From positions 1-26,027 of the forward strand of contig DJRG01000053.1 in the NCBI GenBank assembly GCA_002438845.1: DNA of 26,027 bases, written 5' to 3'. Positions 1 through 7,707 of the stretch are shown here, one piece after another; positions within the stretch are counted from its first letter, which is position 1, and every line of letters starts with the position of its first letter. A program made the translations under genes and the position numbers. The notes below the pieces were generated by a model. It saw only the letters and a program-made list of their open reading frames with translations, was not told the DNA's origin and made no database searches. Source of the stretch: Bacteroidales bacterium UBA6366 (GTDB taxonomy: Bacteria > Bacteroidota > Bacteroidia > Bacteroidales > UBA932).

Positions 1-1643
1 TTACCATACTCGGACTTGAATGGGAAACAATCGACGCCAACAAGTCCACCCTCAAGGATGGGAAGGAAATCGACGCGATGATCGACCCGCTTCTCATCTG
101 GGACACCAAGATCGACCCTACGCTGCTCTACGGCAAAATCTATAAGGGCGGCTACAAAGGACTGCTCGACGAGGAAAAGGTTGGAATATTCAGAAAGACA
201 GTGCCGGCCGCCAAGGCTCCAGGCAAGGTTGTGATTGTCTATGGCTACGGCTGCCTCATCCCGGAACTGCGCGACCTCTACGATGTCAAATGCTTCTTTG
301 ACCTCACACCGAAGACTTCTATGCTTAGAATCAGGCGGGGGGAATATTCAAACCTCGGCAAGGAGCGCCCTGATGCCATCAACCGTGTCATCCGCAGATG
401 CTACTATTGCGATTTCGAGAACGCCGTGCATAACCGCAAGGAGTTGTGGGACAACAATGTGCCGGACTGGTATTTCATCGATAGCGATCCCGGAAAACTC
501 CAGATGATGCCGTTCGCCGCATTCGCCGACATCTGCGCCCAGCTCGTGAAATACCCGTTCCGGGCCAAGCCGTGCTACCTCGAAGGAGTGTGGGGAGGAA
601 CTTACATGAAGAAACTCCGCAACCTCCCGAAGGAGATGAGGAACGCCGCCTGGGTGTTCGACTTCATCCCGATGGAAGTCAGCGTGCTTGTCAAGGCCGG
701 AGAGGAACTGCTCGACATAAACTACTGCTCTTTCGTCCACAAGGAGGGTGTCAACCTGATGGGCGAGGACTGTGTGAAGAAGTACCAAGGCTATTTCCCT
801 ATCCGCTTCAATTGGGATGACAGCTATCATTCAACCGGGAATATGTCCATACAGTGCCATTCGGGCGGGAAGTTCAATATCGAGAACTACAATGAGTTCG
901 GCCGCCAGGACGAGAGCTACTATGTGGTCGTGACCGGCCACGAGGCTAAGACCTTCATCGGATTCCGTGACGACGCCGACATTCCGGCGTTCTTCAAGGA
1001 GATCGAAGCCGCCGACACCGAGCACAAACCATGTGACTACATGAAGTATGTCAGCTATGAGGAGTCCGTCCCTGGCCTTCAGGTGATGCTCCCTGCCGGA
1101 ACAATCCACTCCAGCGGACGCAACCAGGTCATCCTTGAGATCGGCTCCCTGACCATCGGCAGCTACACCTACAAGATGTACGACTACCTCCGCCTTGACT
1201 TCGACGGCAAGCAGCGTCCTATCCACACCCATCTCGGCGAGCTGAACGTGCGCCAGGACCGCAGGACATCGGTGATTCACGATCCTCAGAGCCCTGAGTA
1301 CATTGTCCAGAAGCCACGTCTGGATGCAAGCGGTGACGGTTGGGAGGAATATATCCTTGGAGAGAATCCGCAGATGTACATTTCGCTCCGTCGTCTCGAA
1401 TTCGAGAACAGGTGCGAGCAGGACACAAAGGGGGAGAAATTCCACGTTCTCACACTCGTGGACGGTGAGAAAGTGCGTGTGCGCAGCGTGGAACACCCAG
1501 AACGCCACTTCGACATGGAATTCATGGAAATCGTGTGCGTTCCCGCCGACATGGGCAGGTACGTCATTGAGAACCTTGGAAAGGAACCGATACGCATCCA
1601 CAAGACCTGTCTTAGAGATGGCTACCAGAACGATCCTGCTTGA
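1..1643 (+). CDS. Kinase-like / class I mannose-6-phosphate isomerase fusion, 5' end cut
   Basis: The reading frame is open from base 3, so the true start lies left of the window; the first ATG inside is at 78 (521 residues from there). Numbering from that ATG, residues about 50-160 resemble the C-terminal half of a uridine-kinase-like P-loop phosphotransferase (VVIVYGYG, then LRDLYDVKCFFDLTP and an RIRR stretch). The Walker A loop would lie upstream and is not visible. From about residue 165 onward it is a cupin-type class I phosphomannose isomerase, which interconverts mannose-6-P and fructose-6-P. The expected metal ligands are present: Q259 and H261 in IQCH, E279 in QDESYY and H344 in LPAGTIHSSG. 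The last 26 bases overlap the ROK kinase gene, so the two are probably translationally coupled. The exact sugar substrate is not established. Confidence 0.85.
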   Translation, partial: TILGLEWETIDANKSTLKDGKEIDAMIDPLLIWDTKIDPTLLYGKIYKGGYKGLLDEEKVGIFRKTVPAAKAPGKVVIVYGYGCLIPELRDLYDVKCFFDLTPKTSMLRIRRGEYSNLGKERPDAINRVIRRCYYCDFENAVHNRKELWDNNVPDWYFIDSDPGKLQMMPFAAFADICAQLVKYPFRAKPCYLEGVWGGTYMKKLRNLPKEMRNAAWVFDFIPMEVSVLVKAGEELLDINYCSFVHKEGVNLMGEDCVKKYQGYFPIRFNWDDSYHSTGNMSIQCHSGGKFNIENYNEFGRQDESYYVVVTGHEAKTFIGFRDDADIPAFFKEIEAADTEHKPCDYMKYVSYEESVPGLQVMLPAGTIHSSGRNQVILEIGSLTIGSYTYKMYDYLRLDFDGKQRPIHTHLGELNVRQDRRTSVIHDPQSPEYIVQKPRLDASGDGWEEYILGENPQMYISLRRLEFENRCEQDTKGEKFHVLTLVDGEKVRVRSVEHPERHFDMEFMEIVCVPADMGRYVIENLGKEPIRIHKTCLRDGYQNDPA

Positions 1644-2472
1644 CATAGGAGGAACATTCATCAAATGCTCCGACGGGCGGGAAATCCCGATTGACTCGGC
1701 TGGCCCGAGGGAGGGGATCGTCTCTTCCCTCAGGCAGGCGGTCAAGGACTATGACGCGGCGTCCGTGGCCATTCCGGGGCCGTTCAGATATTCGGACGGG
1801 ACATTCCTGATGAAGCATAAGTTCGCGTCAGTCTATGGAGAAAGGTTTCAGGACCTTGCCGGGCTTGAGACGTGCAGTTTCGCGCACGATGTGAACGTGA
1901 TGCTTCTCGGGGAACTCGGGTTGACCAAGCGCGAAGGGTTCGACAAGGTCGCCCTTGTCTCTCTCGGGACAGGACTCGGCTTTGCCATGGCTGTGGACGG
2001 ATGTCTGCTTACCAACGATCTTGGTTCCCCTCTCGTCCCTATCTACAATCGCCCTTATCGTGACGGAATCCTTGAGGACTATGTCTCCAAGAGGGGCTTT
2101 CTCCGTGGGTATAAGAGTATTACGGTTAAAGAGCTGGCGGAGAGGGCTTTCGGAGGGGACAAGGAATCCATGGCCCGGTTCGATGAATGCGGGAATATTC
2201 TCGGGCAGGCGATCGCTCCGATTCTTGAAAAGATGGGCGTCAACAGATTGCTTTTAGGCGGTCAGATATCTCGTTCCTACGAACTCTTCAGCCACAGCCT
2301 CGAAGCGGCGCTCTCCAGGGTGCCGACACTTAGGAAAATCAGTTCTGTCAGCGACATCAGCGATGCGACATTCAACGGCCTTCGGGAGCTTGCCCGCAGG
2401 TCGGCCGATGGAGAGCCCATCTGTGCGGACAGGGACACGGACAGGAGGATTCTTGAAATGCTGGCAGTATGA
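1618..2472 (+). CDS. ROK-family (ASKHA fold) sugar kinase-like protein
   Basis: The 284-residue protein starts at the ATG at 1618, chosen because the ASKHA phosphate-1 motif LLDIGGTF (D9) follows at once; the frame is open further upstream but overlaps the isomerase gene. A second phosphate motif, SLGTGLGFA, and an adenosine-site motif, LLLGGQIS, are present. D91 in FAHDVNV sits where ROK kinases have the catalytic aspartate of the NDANA motif. The usual ROK zinc-binding signature (CxCGxxGCxE) is absent, so the sugar may be atypical, or the protein may be a divergent kinase. It overlaps the gene before by 26 bases and the gene after by four (ATGA). That arrangement argues for one sugar-phosphorylation operon. 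Substrate unknown. Confidence 0.82.
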   Translation: MATRTILLDIGGTFIKCSDGREIPIDSAGPREGIVSSLRQAVKDYDAASVAIPGPFRYSDGTFLMKHKFASVYGERFQDLAGLETCSFAHDVNVMLLGELGLTKREGFDKVALVSLGTGLGFAMAVDGCLLTNDLGSPLVPIYNRPYRDGILEDYVSKRGFLRGYKSITVKELAERAFGGDKESMARFDECGNILGQAIAPILEKMGVNRLLLGGQISRSYELFSHSLEAALSRVPTLRKISSVSDISDATFNGLRELARRSADGEPICADRDTDRRILEMLAV

Positions 2473-3338
2473 TCATTCTGAAGAAAGAAGGCCTTACGGT
2501 CGAAATCAGCGAACCGGGTGTCGATTACAGAGGCACCCGGTTCGATTGGTCCGGTGTGTTCCACCGCATAGTCAAGGACGGCTACGTGTTCGTGGACAGA
2601 TGGTCGGACATAGATGACATCAGCGTCCACGATCATGTGCGCGGCCCGTCGGAGGAGTTTGTGACGGTGGATTTCAACGGCGTCGAGCCCGGAGACACTT
2701 TCGTGAAACCGGGAGTCGGGCTTCTCCTTCGTCCCGATGACAAGCCCTACGACTGGTTCCGTCTCTACCCGATTGCGGATGAAGGGCGAAGAGATGTGAA
2801 TATGTCTGATTCAGAAGTCGTCTTCCGTCATATTCTTAAAGGAATATATTCTTATGAGAAAAAGATCACGCTGACGAGTGGCGATTCGATGAGAATCTCC
2901 CACCGCCTGACTTGGGAGGCTCACGGCCCGCTTGAGGGATATTCCTACAATCACAATTTTCTGACATTCGGCGGCGTTCCTGTAGGCCAGGGGCGAAAGA
3001 TTGATTTTCCCTACACACCAACCGGAAATTGGAGGTCTGAATATGACAACGTCGCTCTCGAAGGCCACGGCATAAGGTTCGGCGCTCCGGTAGTTCCTCC
3101 ATCTGTATATATGGGTGATCTGCATTCCTCGGACGGAGACACGCCATATTCATTCCGCGTCAGCGAGGACGATTCTTCCGACGGCAAACGGCACAGTGTT
3201 AGTGTCCGAGGCTCAAGACCACTCCATCACATAGTGTTCTGGGCGAACCCACGTGTGGCCTGTGTGGAACCTTATTTGCCGATAAGACTCGACACAGGCG
3301 AGACCTCCGAATGGGACATCCTGTACACATTTGAGTGA
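2469..3338 (+). CDS. Aldose 1-epimerase / mutarotase-like protein
   Basis: The 289-residue protein has no signal peptide and is probably cytoplasmic. The pattern fits the galactose-mutarotase-like beta-sandwich fold. H162 in SYNHNFLTFGG and E267 in ACVEPYLPIRL followed by GETSEWDILY occupy the places of the catalytic His and Glu that act as acid and base when an aldose ring opens. Overall similarity to classical GalM is low, so the exact activity is uncertain; this is a fold-level call. The ATG overlaps the stop codon of the ROK gene (ATGA). With the kinase and isomerase upstream, it suggests anomer conversion feeding sugar phosphorylation. It ends before a convergent gene, with two hairpins between them. 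Confidence 0.7.
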   Translation: MIILKKEGLTVEISEPGVDYRGTRFDWSGVFHRIVKDGYVFVDRWSDIDDISVHDHVRGPSEEFVTVDFNGVEPGDTFVKPGVGLLLRPDDKPYDWFRLYPIADEGRRDVNMSDSEVVFRHILKGIYSYEKKITLTSGDSMRISHRLTWEAHGPLEGYSYNHNFLTFGGVPVGQGRKIDFPYTPTGNWRSEYDNVALEGHGIRFGAPVVPPSVYMGDLHSSDGDTPYSFRVSEDDSSDGKRHSVSVRGSRPLHHIVFWANPRVACVEPYLPIRLDTGETSEWDILYTFE

Positions 3339-3374
3339 CTTTTGTATATAGAAAGCCGTCTTGAGGACATGAAA

Positions 3375-3447
3375 CGGTGCGGCCCCGTTCCTCTTTGTGG
3401 GAACCGAGACCGCACCGCCGGGATTGCTGTCGCTTTGTGGCGACGGC
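3375..3447. terminator. Two adjacent hairpins between convergent genes
   Basis: The first hairpin has a perfect 8-bp stem, CGGTGCGG (3375-3382) with CCGCACCG (3410-3417), plus an inner GTTCC/GGAAC stem. The second pairs GCTGTCGC (3426-3433) with GCGACGGC (3440-3447), with one G-T wobble. Both have TTTGTG in the loop. There is no long T tract on either strand. The position between convergent 3' ends suggests a shared bidirectional terminator or an RNA 3'-end stabiliser. Confidence 0.5.
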
Positions 3448-3466
3448 GGTAGGTTAGAATCGGATT

Positions 3467-3898
3467 CTATACCAAAGCCTTCACCTGCTCGGAGCCAAGC
3501 GGGATCAGCTCTGTGACTGGCTTGTACTCGTACTGGTCAAAATCGTTGATCTGGGCGAAGCCCCCGGACTTGTCGCAGCGGTAGTAGATGTACATCAGAA
3601 GTCCGCCTGGAGCCTCCGGGACAACTTTGGTGGACTTGCCTTCGAGAAATGAGACAAGCTCTTCTTTCTTGGTCTTCGGGTAATTGGCAGTCTTGCGCCT
3701 GAACTTGCCGTCCTTTCCCTCGATCACGTAGGATGACTTCATCGCCAGAAACAGGATCACGGCGAACAGGATGAGAGTGCACCCGAGGATGAACATCGAG
3801 TCTGAGCAGAATAGAAGGGCGATGCCGATGGCAAGGAATATGAGTGTGATTAAGACGTCCTTTGCGGACCTTGTTTTCTTGATGTTTACGGTTTCCAT
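3467..3898 (-). CDS. Small membrane protein with two predicted helices, unknown function
   Basis: I do not recognise this 143-residue protein. It begins with a short basic stretch (METVNIKKTRSAK), then two hydrophobic segments at about residues 14-31 and 34-53, separated by a short turn. A soluble domain follows, of mixed charge, with several Tyr and a Cys (YYRCDKSGGF). It lacks a cleavable signal peptide, so both helices probably stay in the inner membrane with the C-terminal domain in the cytoplasm. Its own promoter is not obvious in the 183 bases upstream (3899-4081), which hold no convincing gene. It may share a transcript with the minus-strand genes upstream. Coding seems likely because the frame is clean and the antisense frame is poor. 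Confidence 0.65.
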   Translation of the reverse strand: METVNIKKTRSAKDVLITLIFLAIGIALLFCSDSMFILGCTLILFAVILFLAMKSSYVIEGKDGKFRRKTANYPKTKKEELVSFLEGKSTKVVPEAPGGLLMYIYYRCDKSGGFAQINDFDQYEYKPVTELIPLGSEQVKALV

Positions 3899-4081
3899 TT
3901 TTTATCGATTTTTAAGCGGACCGCCAACACACGACGGCCCTTGAATATGCCTGTGGGCGCGGAGCGTCTCTTCAGGCGTGTTTTCTTTTGTGATGTTAAT
4001 CAAGGCATATTGCAGAATAGAATAGCCCCGTCTGCCTCATCTTGAAGGGGAGGCACCTTTTCGGATTATGGAAACCGGCCG

Positions 4082-4450
4082 CTAAAGACGCAGCTTCCGC
4101 AGCGACGGCAGGGAACGTCTTTGCGCCGTGAGATGACAGAAAGCCTTGATCTCCGGAATCATCCTGAAATCAAGCTCTGTCTTGCGCGCGTTCCTGCAAG
4201 GGCTGCCGGAAGCACCAGTGGCTGTGCGTGTTACTGTCTGTCCTTCAGCTGTAGGGCTGGAGAGACATGGCGTGTTGAACCTTATGAATGAATGTTCAGA
4301 TTGGATCGGATCGGTAATGTCGCCGGAGGTTGTCAGGGCAACCGTTCCGGAGTCAGGCTCGGTGAAGAAGTTGTCCCGCAGCCCCTCGCAGAGGAAAGCG
4401 AGCGCCACAAGGACAACGGAAACCATGCAGAACCTGACAAAAGACTTCAT
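4082..4450 (-). CDS. Small exported or membrane-anchored protein, unknown function
   Basis: This is a 122-residue ORF of unrecognised family. The N-terminus looks like a signal peptide or anchor: MKSFVR followed by hydrophobic CMVSVVLVALAFLC. The rest is polar, rich in Ser and Thr in the middle (about residues 35-85), and ends in a basic segment (TAQRRSLPSLRKLRL). Four bases separate it from the stop of the upstream methyltransferase gene. An AAGGAGGT ribosome-binding site sits six bases before the ATG, overlapping that gene's end. The ribosome-binding site is the best argument that it is translated, probably coupled to the methyltransferase. An ORF on the other strand (4146-4466) covers the same DNA but has no comparable start signal. 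Confidence 0.55.
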   Translation of the reverse strand: MKSFVRFCMVSVVLVALAFLCEGLRDNFFTEPDSGTVALTTSGDITDPIQSEHSFIRFNTPCLSSPTAEGQTVTRTATGASGSPCRNARKTELDFRMIPEIKAFCHLTAQRRSLPSLRKLRL

Positions 4451-4454
4451 CCCT

Positions 4455-5363
4455 CTACCTCCTTAGCCTTACGAATATGCTGAGCGGCAAGTTCTTCCCG
4501 AACCTGTCCCTGAGAACCAGCTCGCCGGATTCCAGAACGGTGTCCGGAGCGAGACCGAAAGCCTGGCGGACAACTGTCTCGCCGAGAATGGCCGAGAAGC
4601 CGTTGGAGTAAAGGTTCAGGACGAGGAAACTGTTTTCCGGGGCGAGTATCTTCCCCACAGTCTTCATCATGTCGAAAAGGCATTCGTCCAGTTTCCATTT
4701 CTCACCGTCGGGACCGTGGCCGTAGGCCGGAGGGTCGAGTATGATGCCCTGATACAGATTGCCGCGTTTGGCTTCCCGGTTAGCGAACTTCATCGCGTCC
4801 TCCACCACCCAGCGGATGTCCTGAAGCCCGCTGCGGTCCTGATTGCCGTGGGCCCATGTGACGACCTGACGCACAGAGTCCAGATGCGTGACATCGGCTC
4901 CGGCACACTTGGCGGCCAGCGAAGCCGCCCCAGTGTAGGCGAACAGATTCAAGACCTTGGGACGGGAACCAGTCTTTGCGGCGATGTCCGAGGTCTGTTT
5001 GAATATGTAGTCCCAGTTGGCGGCCTGTTCCGGAAAGACTCCAACGTGCTTGAATGACGTGAGCCCCAGCCTCAGGCTGAACTTTGGCTCTCCGTTGTAG
5101 CGGATCCACCACTGATCGGGCATATTCCTTAATCTTTCCCACGTTCCGCTGTCCTCTTTCCCAGCCTTGCCGAATCCGGCTCCGGGCGTGAAGCGGGTAT
5201 GGGCGAGCCTATTCCATTCAGCGTCGGTCATGCTCTTGTCCCACAGAGCCTTCGGCTCCGGACGGGCAAGAACATATTCACCGAACCTTTCGAGCTTCGC
5301 GCCCCTTCCGGAGTCGAGAAGTTCGTAGTCCTTCCAGTTCTGTGGATTAAACTCGATTGTCAT
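4455..5363 (-). CDS. SAM-dependent rRNA methyltransferase, RlmI/RlmK-like
   Basis: A 302-residue class I methyltransferase. The SAM-binding motif I is VLNLFAYTGAAS at about residue 138, and the catalytic-loop motif is ILDPPAYGHGP. Both match the RlmI/RlmK family that modifies large-subunit rRNA. It is shorter than RlmI (about 396 residues) and appears to lack a typical N-terminal PUA domain, so the target base is uncertain. I prefer the ATG at 5363 over a TTG nine bases upstream (5372), because a -7 promoter box (5377-5370) overlaps the TTG and ends only six bases before the ATG. It is divergent from pgk and seems to head a minus-strand unit with the small exported protein. Confidence 0.82.
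   Translation of the reverse strand: MTIEFNPQNWKDYELLDSGRGAKLERFGEYVLARPEPKALWDKSMTDAEWNRLAHTRFTPGAGFGKAGKEDSGTWERLRNMPDQWWIRYNGEPKFSLRLGLTSFKHVGVFPEQAANWDYIFKQTSDIAAKTGSRPKVLNLFAYTGAASLAAKCAGADVTHLDSVRQVVTWAHGNQDRSGLQDIRWVVEDAMKFANREAKRGNLYQGIILDPPAYGHGPDGEKWKLDECLFDMMKTVGKILAPENSFLVLNLYSNGFSAILGETVVRQAFGLAPDTVLESGELVLRDRFGKNLPLSIFVRLRR
4457..4464 (-). promoter_or_regulatory. Perfect Shine-Dalgarno site for the 4450 gene
   Basis: On the minus strand AAGGAGGT is followed by AGAGGG and then ATG, an ideal 6-base spacing. It overlaps the TAG stop of the methyltransferase gene at 4457-4455. The other starts in this window lack such a site, as is usual in Bacteroidota, so it stands out and fixes the start of the small gene. 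Confidence 0.6.
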
Positions 5364-5369
5364 AGCATG

Positions 5370-5377
5370 CAAAGATA
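5370..5377 (-). promoter_or_regulatory. Bacteroidota -7 box (TATCTTTG) for the methyltransferase gene
   Basis: TATCTTTG on the minus strand matches TAnnTTTG exactly. I see no clear TTG at the -33 position. The box ends six bases before the ATG at 5363, so transcription would begin at or next to the start codon, giving a leaderless or almost leaderless mRNA. Confidence 0.4.
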
Positions 5378-5463
5378 GGAAAAAGAAAGCCTATTTTATC
5401 CTGTCGCGATCAGATTTAATCGTTATAGTCGGGCTGATTGATTCCCAATCCGCTGAATTTTAC

Positions 5464-5471
5464 TATATTTG
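5464..5471 (+). promoter_or_regulatory. Bacteroidota -7 box (TATATTTG) for pgk
   Basis: TATATTTG matches TAnnTTTG. A TTG at 5438-5440 lies 23 bases upstream, slightly longer than the usual 19-21. The predicted leader before the ATG at 5511 is about 33 bases and AT-rich. Confidence 0.55.
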
Positions 5472-5510
5472 CGTCTTGAAAAATGCTAACAATTTTTAAA
5501 CAATACCGTT

Positions 5511-6764
5511 ATGCAACAGCACATTGACACCTACGATTTCAAAGGTAAGAAGGCTATTGTCAGAGTGGATTTCAACGTTCCGCTCGATGAGAATTTCAAC
5601 ATCACTGACGACACCCGCATCCGCGCGGCTCTCCCTACACTCAAGAAAGTGCTCGCCGAGGGCGGTTCACTTATTCTTATGTCACACCTCGGACGTCCGA
5701 AGGGAGTGGATCCTAAGTTTTCTCTCAAGCATATTCTCGCTCATGTATCAGAATGCCTCGGTGTTCCGGTTCAGTTCGCTGACGACTGCATGAAGGCAGA
5801 CGCGCAGGCGGCCGCTCTCAAGCCAGGCGAGGTCCTGATGCTTGAGAATCTCCGTTTCTACGCTGAAGAAGAGGGCAAGCCGAGAGGACTCGCCGCTGAC
5901 GCCACCGACGAGGAGAAGGCGGAGGCCAAGAAGGCCGTGAAGGCAAGCCAGAAGGAGTTTGTGAAGAAACTCGCTTCCTATGCTGACTGCTACATCAACG
6001 ACGCTTTCGGAACAGCTCACAGGGCTCATGCCTCAACCGCGCTCATCGCCGCCTACTTCCCGAACGACAAGATGTTCGGCTACCTGATGGAAAAAGAGGT
6101 GAAGGCCATTGAGAACGTTCTCCAGAACGCACAGCATCCTTTTACCGCCATCATCGGAGGTTCAAAGGTCTCCAGCAAGCTCGGTGTCATCAAGAACCTG
6201 CTCGACAAGGTTGACAACCTCATCATCGGCGGTGGAATGGGTTACACCTTCATCAAGGCCCAGGGCGGTCACATCGGAAAGTCTCTCCACGAGGATGAGC
6301 TCATGCCGGATGCTCTTGAGATTATGAAGGAGGCCAAGGAGAAGGGTGTGAACCTTTCGCTTTCAGTCGCCACAGTCTCAGGTCAGGAGTTCAGCAACGA
6401 CACGCCTCGCAAGACATTCGACATATTCAACATTCCTGATGACTGGGAGGGAATGGACGCTTCCGAGGCTTCCCTTGAGAACTGGAAGAAGATCATCCTC
6501 GCTTCCAAGACCATCCTTTGGAATGGCCCTGTCGGAGTGTTCGAGCTTCCTAACTTCGCCCACGGAACAGAGAAAATCGCTGAGTTTGTGGCCGAGGCAA
6601 CCCAGAACGGAGCCTACTCCCTTGTCGGTGGCGGAGACTCAGTCGCCGCTGTCACAAAGCTTGGCTTCGCCGACAAGGTAAGTTATGTCTCCACCGGTGG
6701 TGGCGCCATGCTTGAGGCCATCGAGGGCAAGGAACTTCCGGGCATCGCCGCTATCCGCGACTAA
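5511..6764 (+). CDS. pgk: Phosphoglycerate kinase
   Basis: The 417-residue cytoplasmic enzyme transfers phosphate from 1,3-bisphosphoglycerate to ADP in glycolysis, reversibly. The family hallmarks are in order: IVRVDFNVPLD near the N-terminus, the substrate-binding SHLGRPKG loop at about residues 60-67, ENLRFY, the INDAFGTAHRAHAS segment at about 163-176, IIGGSKVSSK, the nucleotide-site IGGGMGYTF, LWNGPVGVFE and the C-terminal VGGGDSVAAV and STGGGAMLE motifs. Length is normal for the family. The ATG follows an AT-rich leader downstream of a -7 box. It is transcribed divergently from the methyltransferase gene and separated from lgt by 55 bases that contain a further promoter, so it may be monocistronic. 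Confidence 0.98.
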   Translation: MQQHIDTYDFKGKKAIVRVDFNVPLDENFNITDDTRIRAALPTLKKVLAEGGSLILMSHLGRPKGVDPKFSLKHILAHVSECLGVPVQFADDCMKADAQAAALKPGEVLMLENLRFYAEEEGKPRGLAADATDEEKAEAKKAVKASQKEFVKKLASYADCYINDAFGTAHRAHASTALIAAYFPNDKMFGYLMEKEVKAIENVLQNAQHPFTAIIGGSKVSSKLGVIKNLLDKVDNLIIGGGMGYTFIKAQGGHIGKSLHEDELMPDALEIMKEAKEKGVNLSLSVATVSGQEFSNDTPRKTFDIFNIPDDWEGMDASEASLENWKKIILASKTILWNGPVGVFELPNFAHGTEKIAEFVAEATQNGAYSLVGGGDSVAAVTKLGFADKVSYVSTGGGAMLEAIEGKELPGIAAIRD

Positions 6765-6790
6765 TCACTCGGATTATCCGAAAAATACGC

Positions 6791-6798
6791 TATCTTTG
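6791..6798 (+). promoter_or_regulatory. Bacteroidota -7 box (TATCTTTG) for lgt
   Basis: This is an exact TAnnTTTG match 21 bases before the lgt ATG at 6820. No convincing TTG is seen 19-21 bases upstream. The predicted leader is about 15 bases. Confidence 0.5.
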
Positions 6799-6819
6799 TA
6801 CGATAAGTGATTTTTGATT

Positions 6820-7704
6820 ATGGATTACCTGTTCGTACATTGGAACATGAATCCGGAGATATTCAGGATCGGATCTTTCGCCGTAAGGTGGTATGGTCTC
6901 CTGTTTGTTTCCGGGTTTGTTCTTGGTTACTGGATGTTCACGAAGTTCTTCAAGAGGGAGAAAGTCAACGAGGCTCTTCTTGATCCACTTCTCTACACAT
7001 TGCTGATCGGAACTTTGGTCGGAGCCCGTCTCGGACATTGCATTTTCTATCAACCGGACTATTATTTCGGTTCTTGGAAAGGTTTCTTGGAGATCTTCGC
7101 CGTGTGGCACGGAGGACTTGCCAGTCATGGAGGTGCGCTGATGCTGCTTCTGTGCATGTGGTGGTTCGCTAACAAGTACGGCAGGAAAAATCACATAGAT
7201 TTTCTGTGGATTCTGGATCATCTGGCGATAGCCGTGGCGTTCGCGGCAACTTTTATCAGACTTGGAAACCTTTGTAACTCTGAGATATACGGTGACGTCA
7301 CAAATCTCCCGTGGGGCTTCATCTTCGAGCGCAGGGGAGAGACCGAGCCGAAGCATCCTACCCAGATTTACGAGGCTCTCAGTTACTTGTTCCTTGGCTT
7401 GGGACTCCTTTGGCTTTATGTCAAGAGATTGGACAGGATGTACAGAGGCTCTTTTATCGGAATATTCTTCATCGTCTGCTTCGGAATGCGTTTCCTCATA
7501 GAGTTCATCAAGGAGCCTCAGGTCGATTTCGAGAATTCGATGGCATTGGACATGGGGCAGTTGTTGAGCATCCCGTTCGTGCTGCTCGGTGTTGGACTCC
7601 TTGTCTATTCATATAAGAAGAAGATTCCGGCTGCCGCAGTGATACCCGACTCCAAGCCTAAGAAGGCCGAGCCAACCCACTACGCAAAGGGTATTAACGG
7701 ATAG
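6820..7704 (+). CDS. lgt: Prolipoprotein diacylglyceryl transferase
   Basis: This 294-residue, multi-helix inner-membrane enzyme attaches diacylglycerol from phosphatidylglycerol to the lipobox cysteine of prolipoproteins, the first step of lipoprotein maturation. Visible signatures are H97 in WHGGLASHGG with H103, the Lgt hallmark RLGNLCNSEIYG (R147, G149, N150, E155, G158), KHPTQIYEAL, and the late motif GMRFLIEFIKEPQ. At least six hydrophobic segments are apparent, and the C-terminus is lysine-rich. The ATG at 6820 is preferred over the TTG at 6814 because of the family N-terminus and promoter spacing. The HAD gene begins three bases after its stop. Likely clients in this window are the efflux adaptor (lipobox LLASC) and the GldH-like protein (LAVASC). 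Confidence 0.97.
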   Translation: MDYLFVHWNMNPEIFRIGSFAVRWYGLLFVSGFVLGYWMFTKFFKREKVNEALLDPLLYTLLIGTLVGARLGHCIFYQPDYYFGSWKGFLEIFAVWHGGLASHGGALMLLLCMWWFANKYGRKNHIDFLWILDHLAIAVAFAATFIRLGNLCNSEIYGDVTNLPWGFIFERRGETEPKHPTQIYEALSYLFLGLGLLWLYVKRLDRMYRGSFIGIFFIVCFGMRFLIEFIKEPQVDFENSMALDMGQLLSIPFVLLGVGLLVYSYKKKIPAAAVIPDSKPKKAEPTHYAKGING

Positions 7705-7707
7705 TTT

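Noticed and set aside
831..1745. A 304-codon minus-strand ORF opposite the isomerase gene
   Set aside because: Its translation looks like a shadow of the conserved plus-strand isomerase and ROK genes; it has no domain, promoter or start signal.
5364..5372. TTG start for the methyltransferase at 5372
   Set aside because: The TTG is part of the TATCTTTG promoter box, and a normal ATG follows nine bases later.
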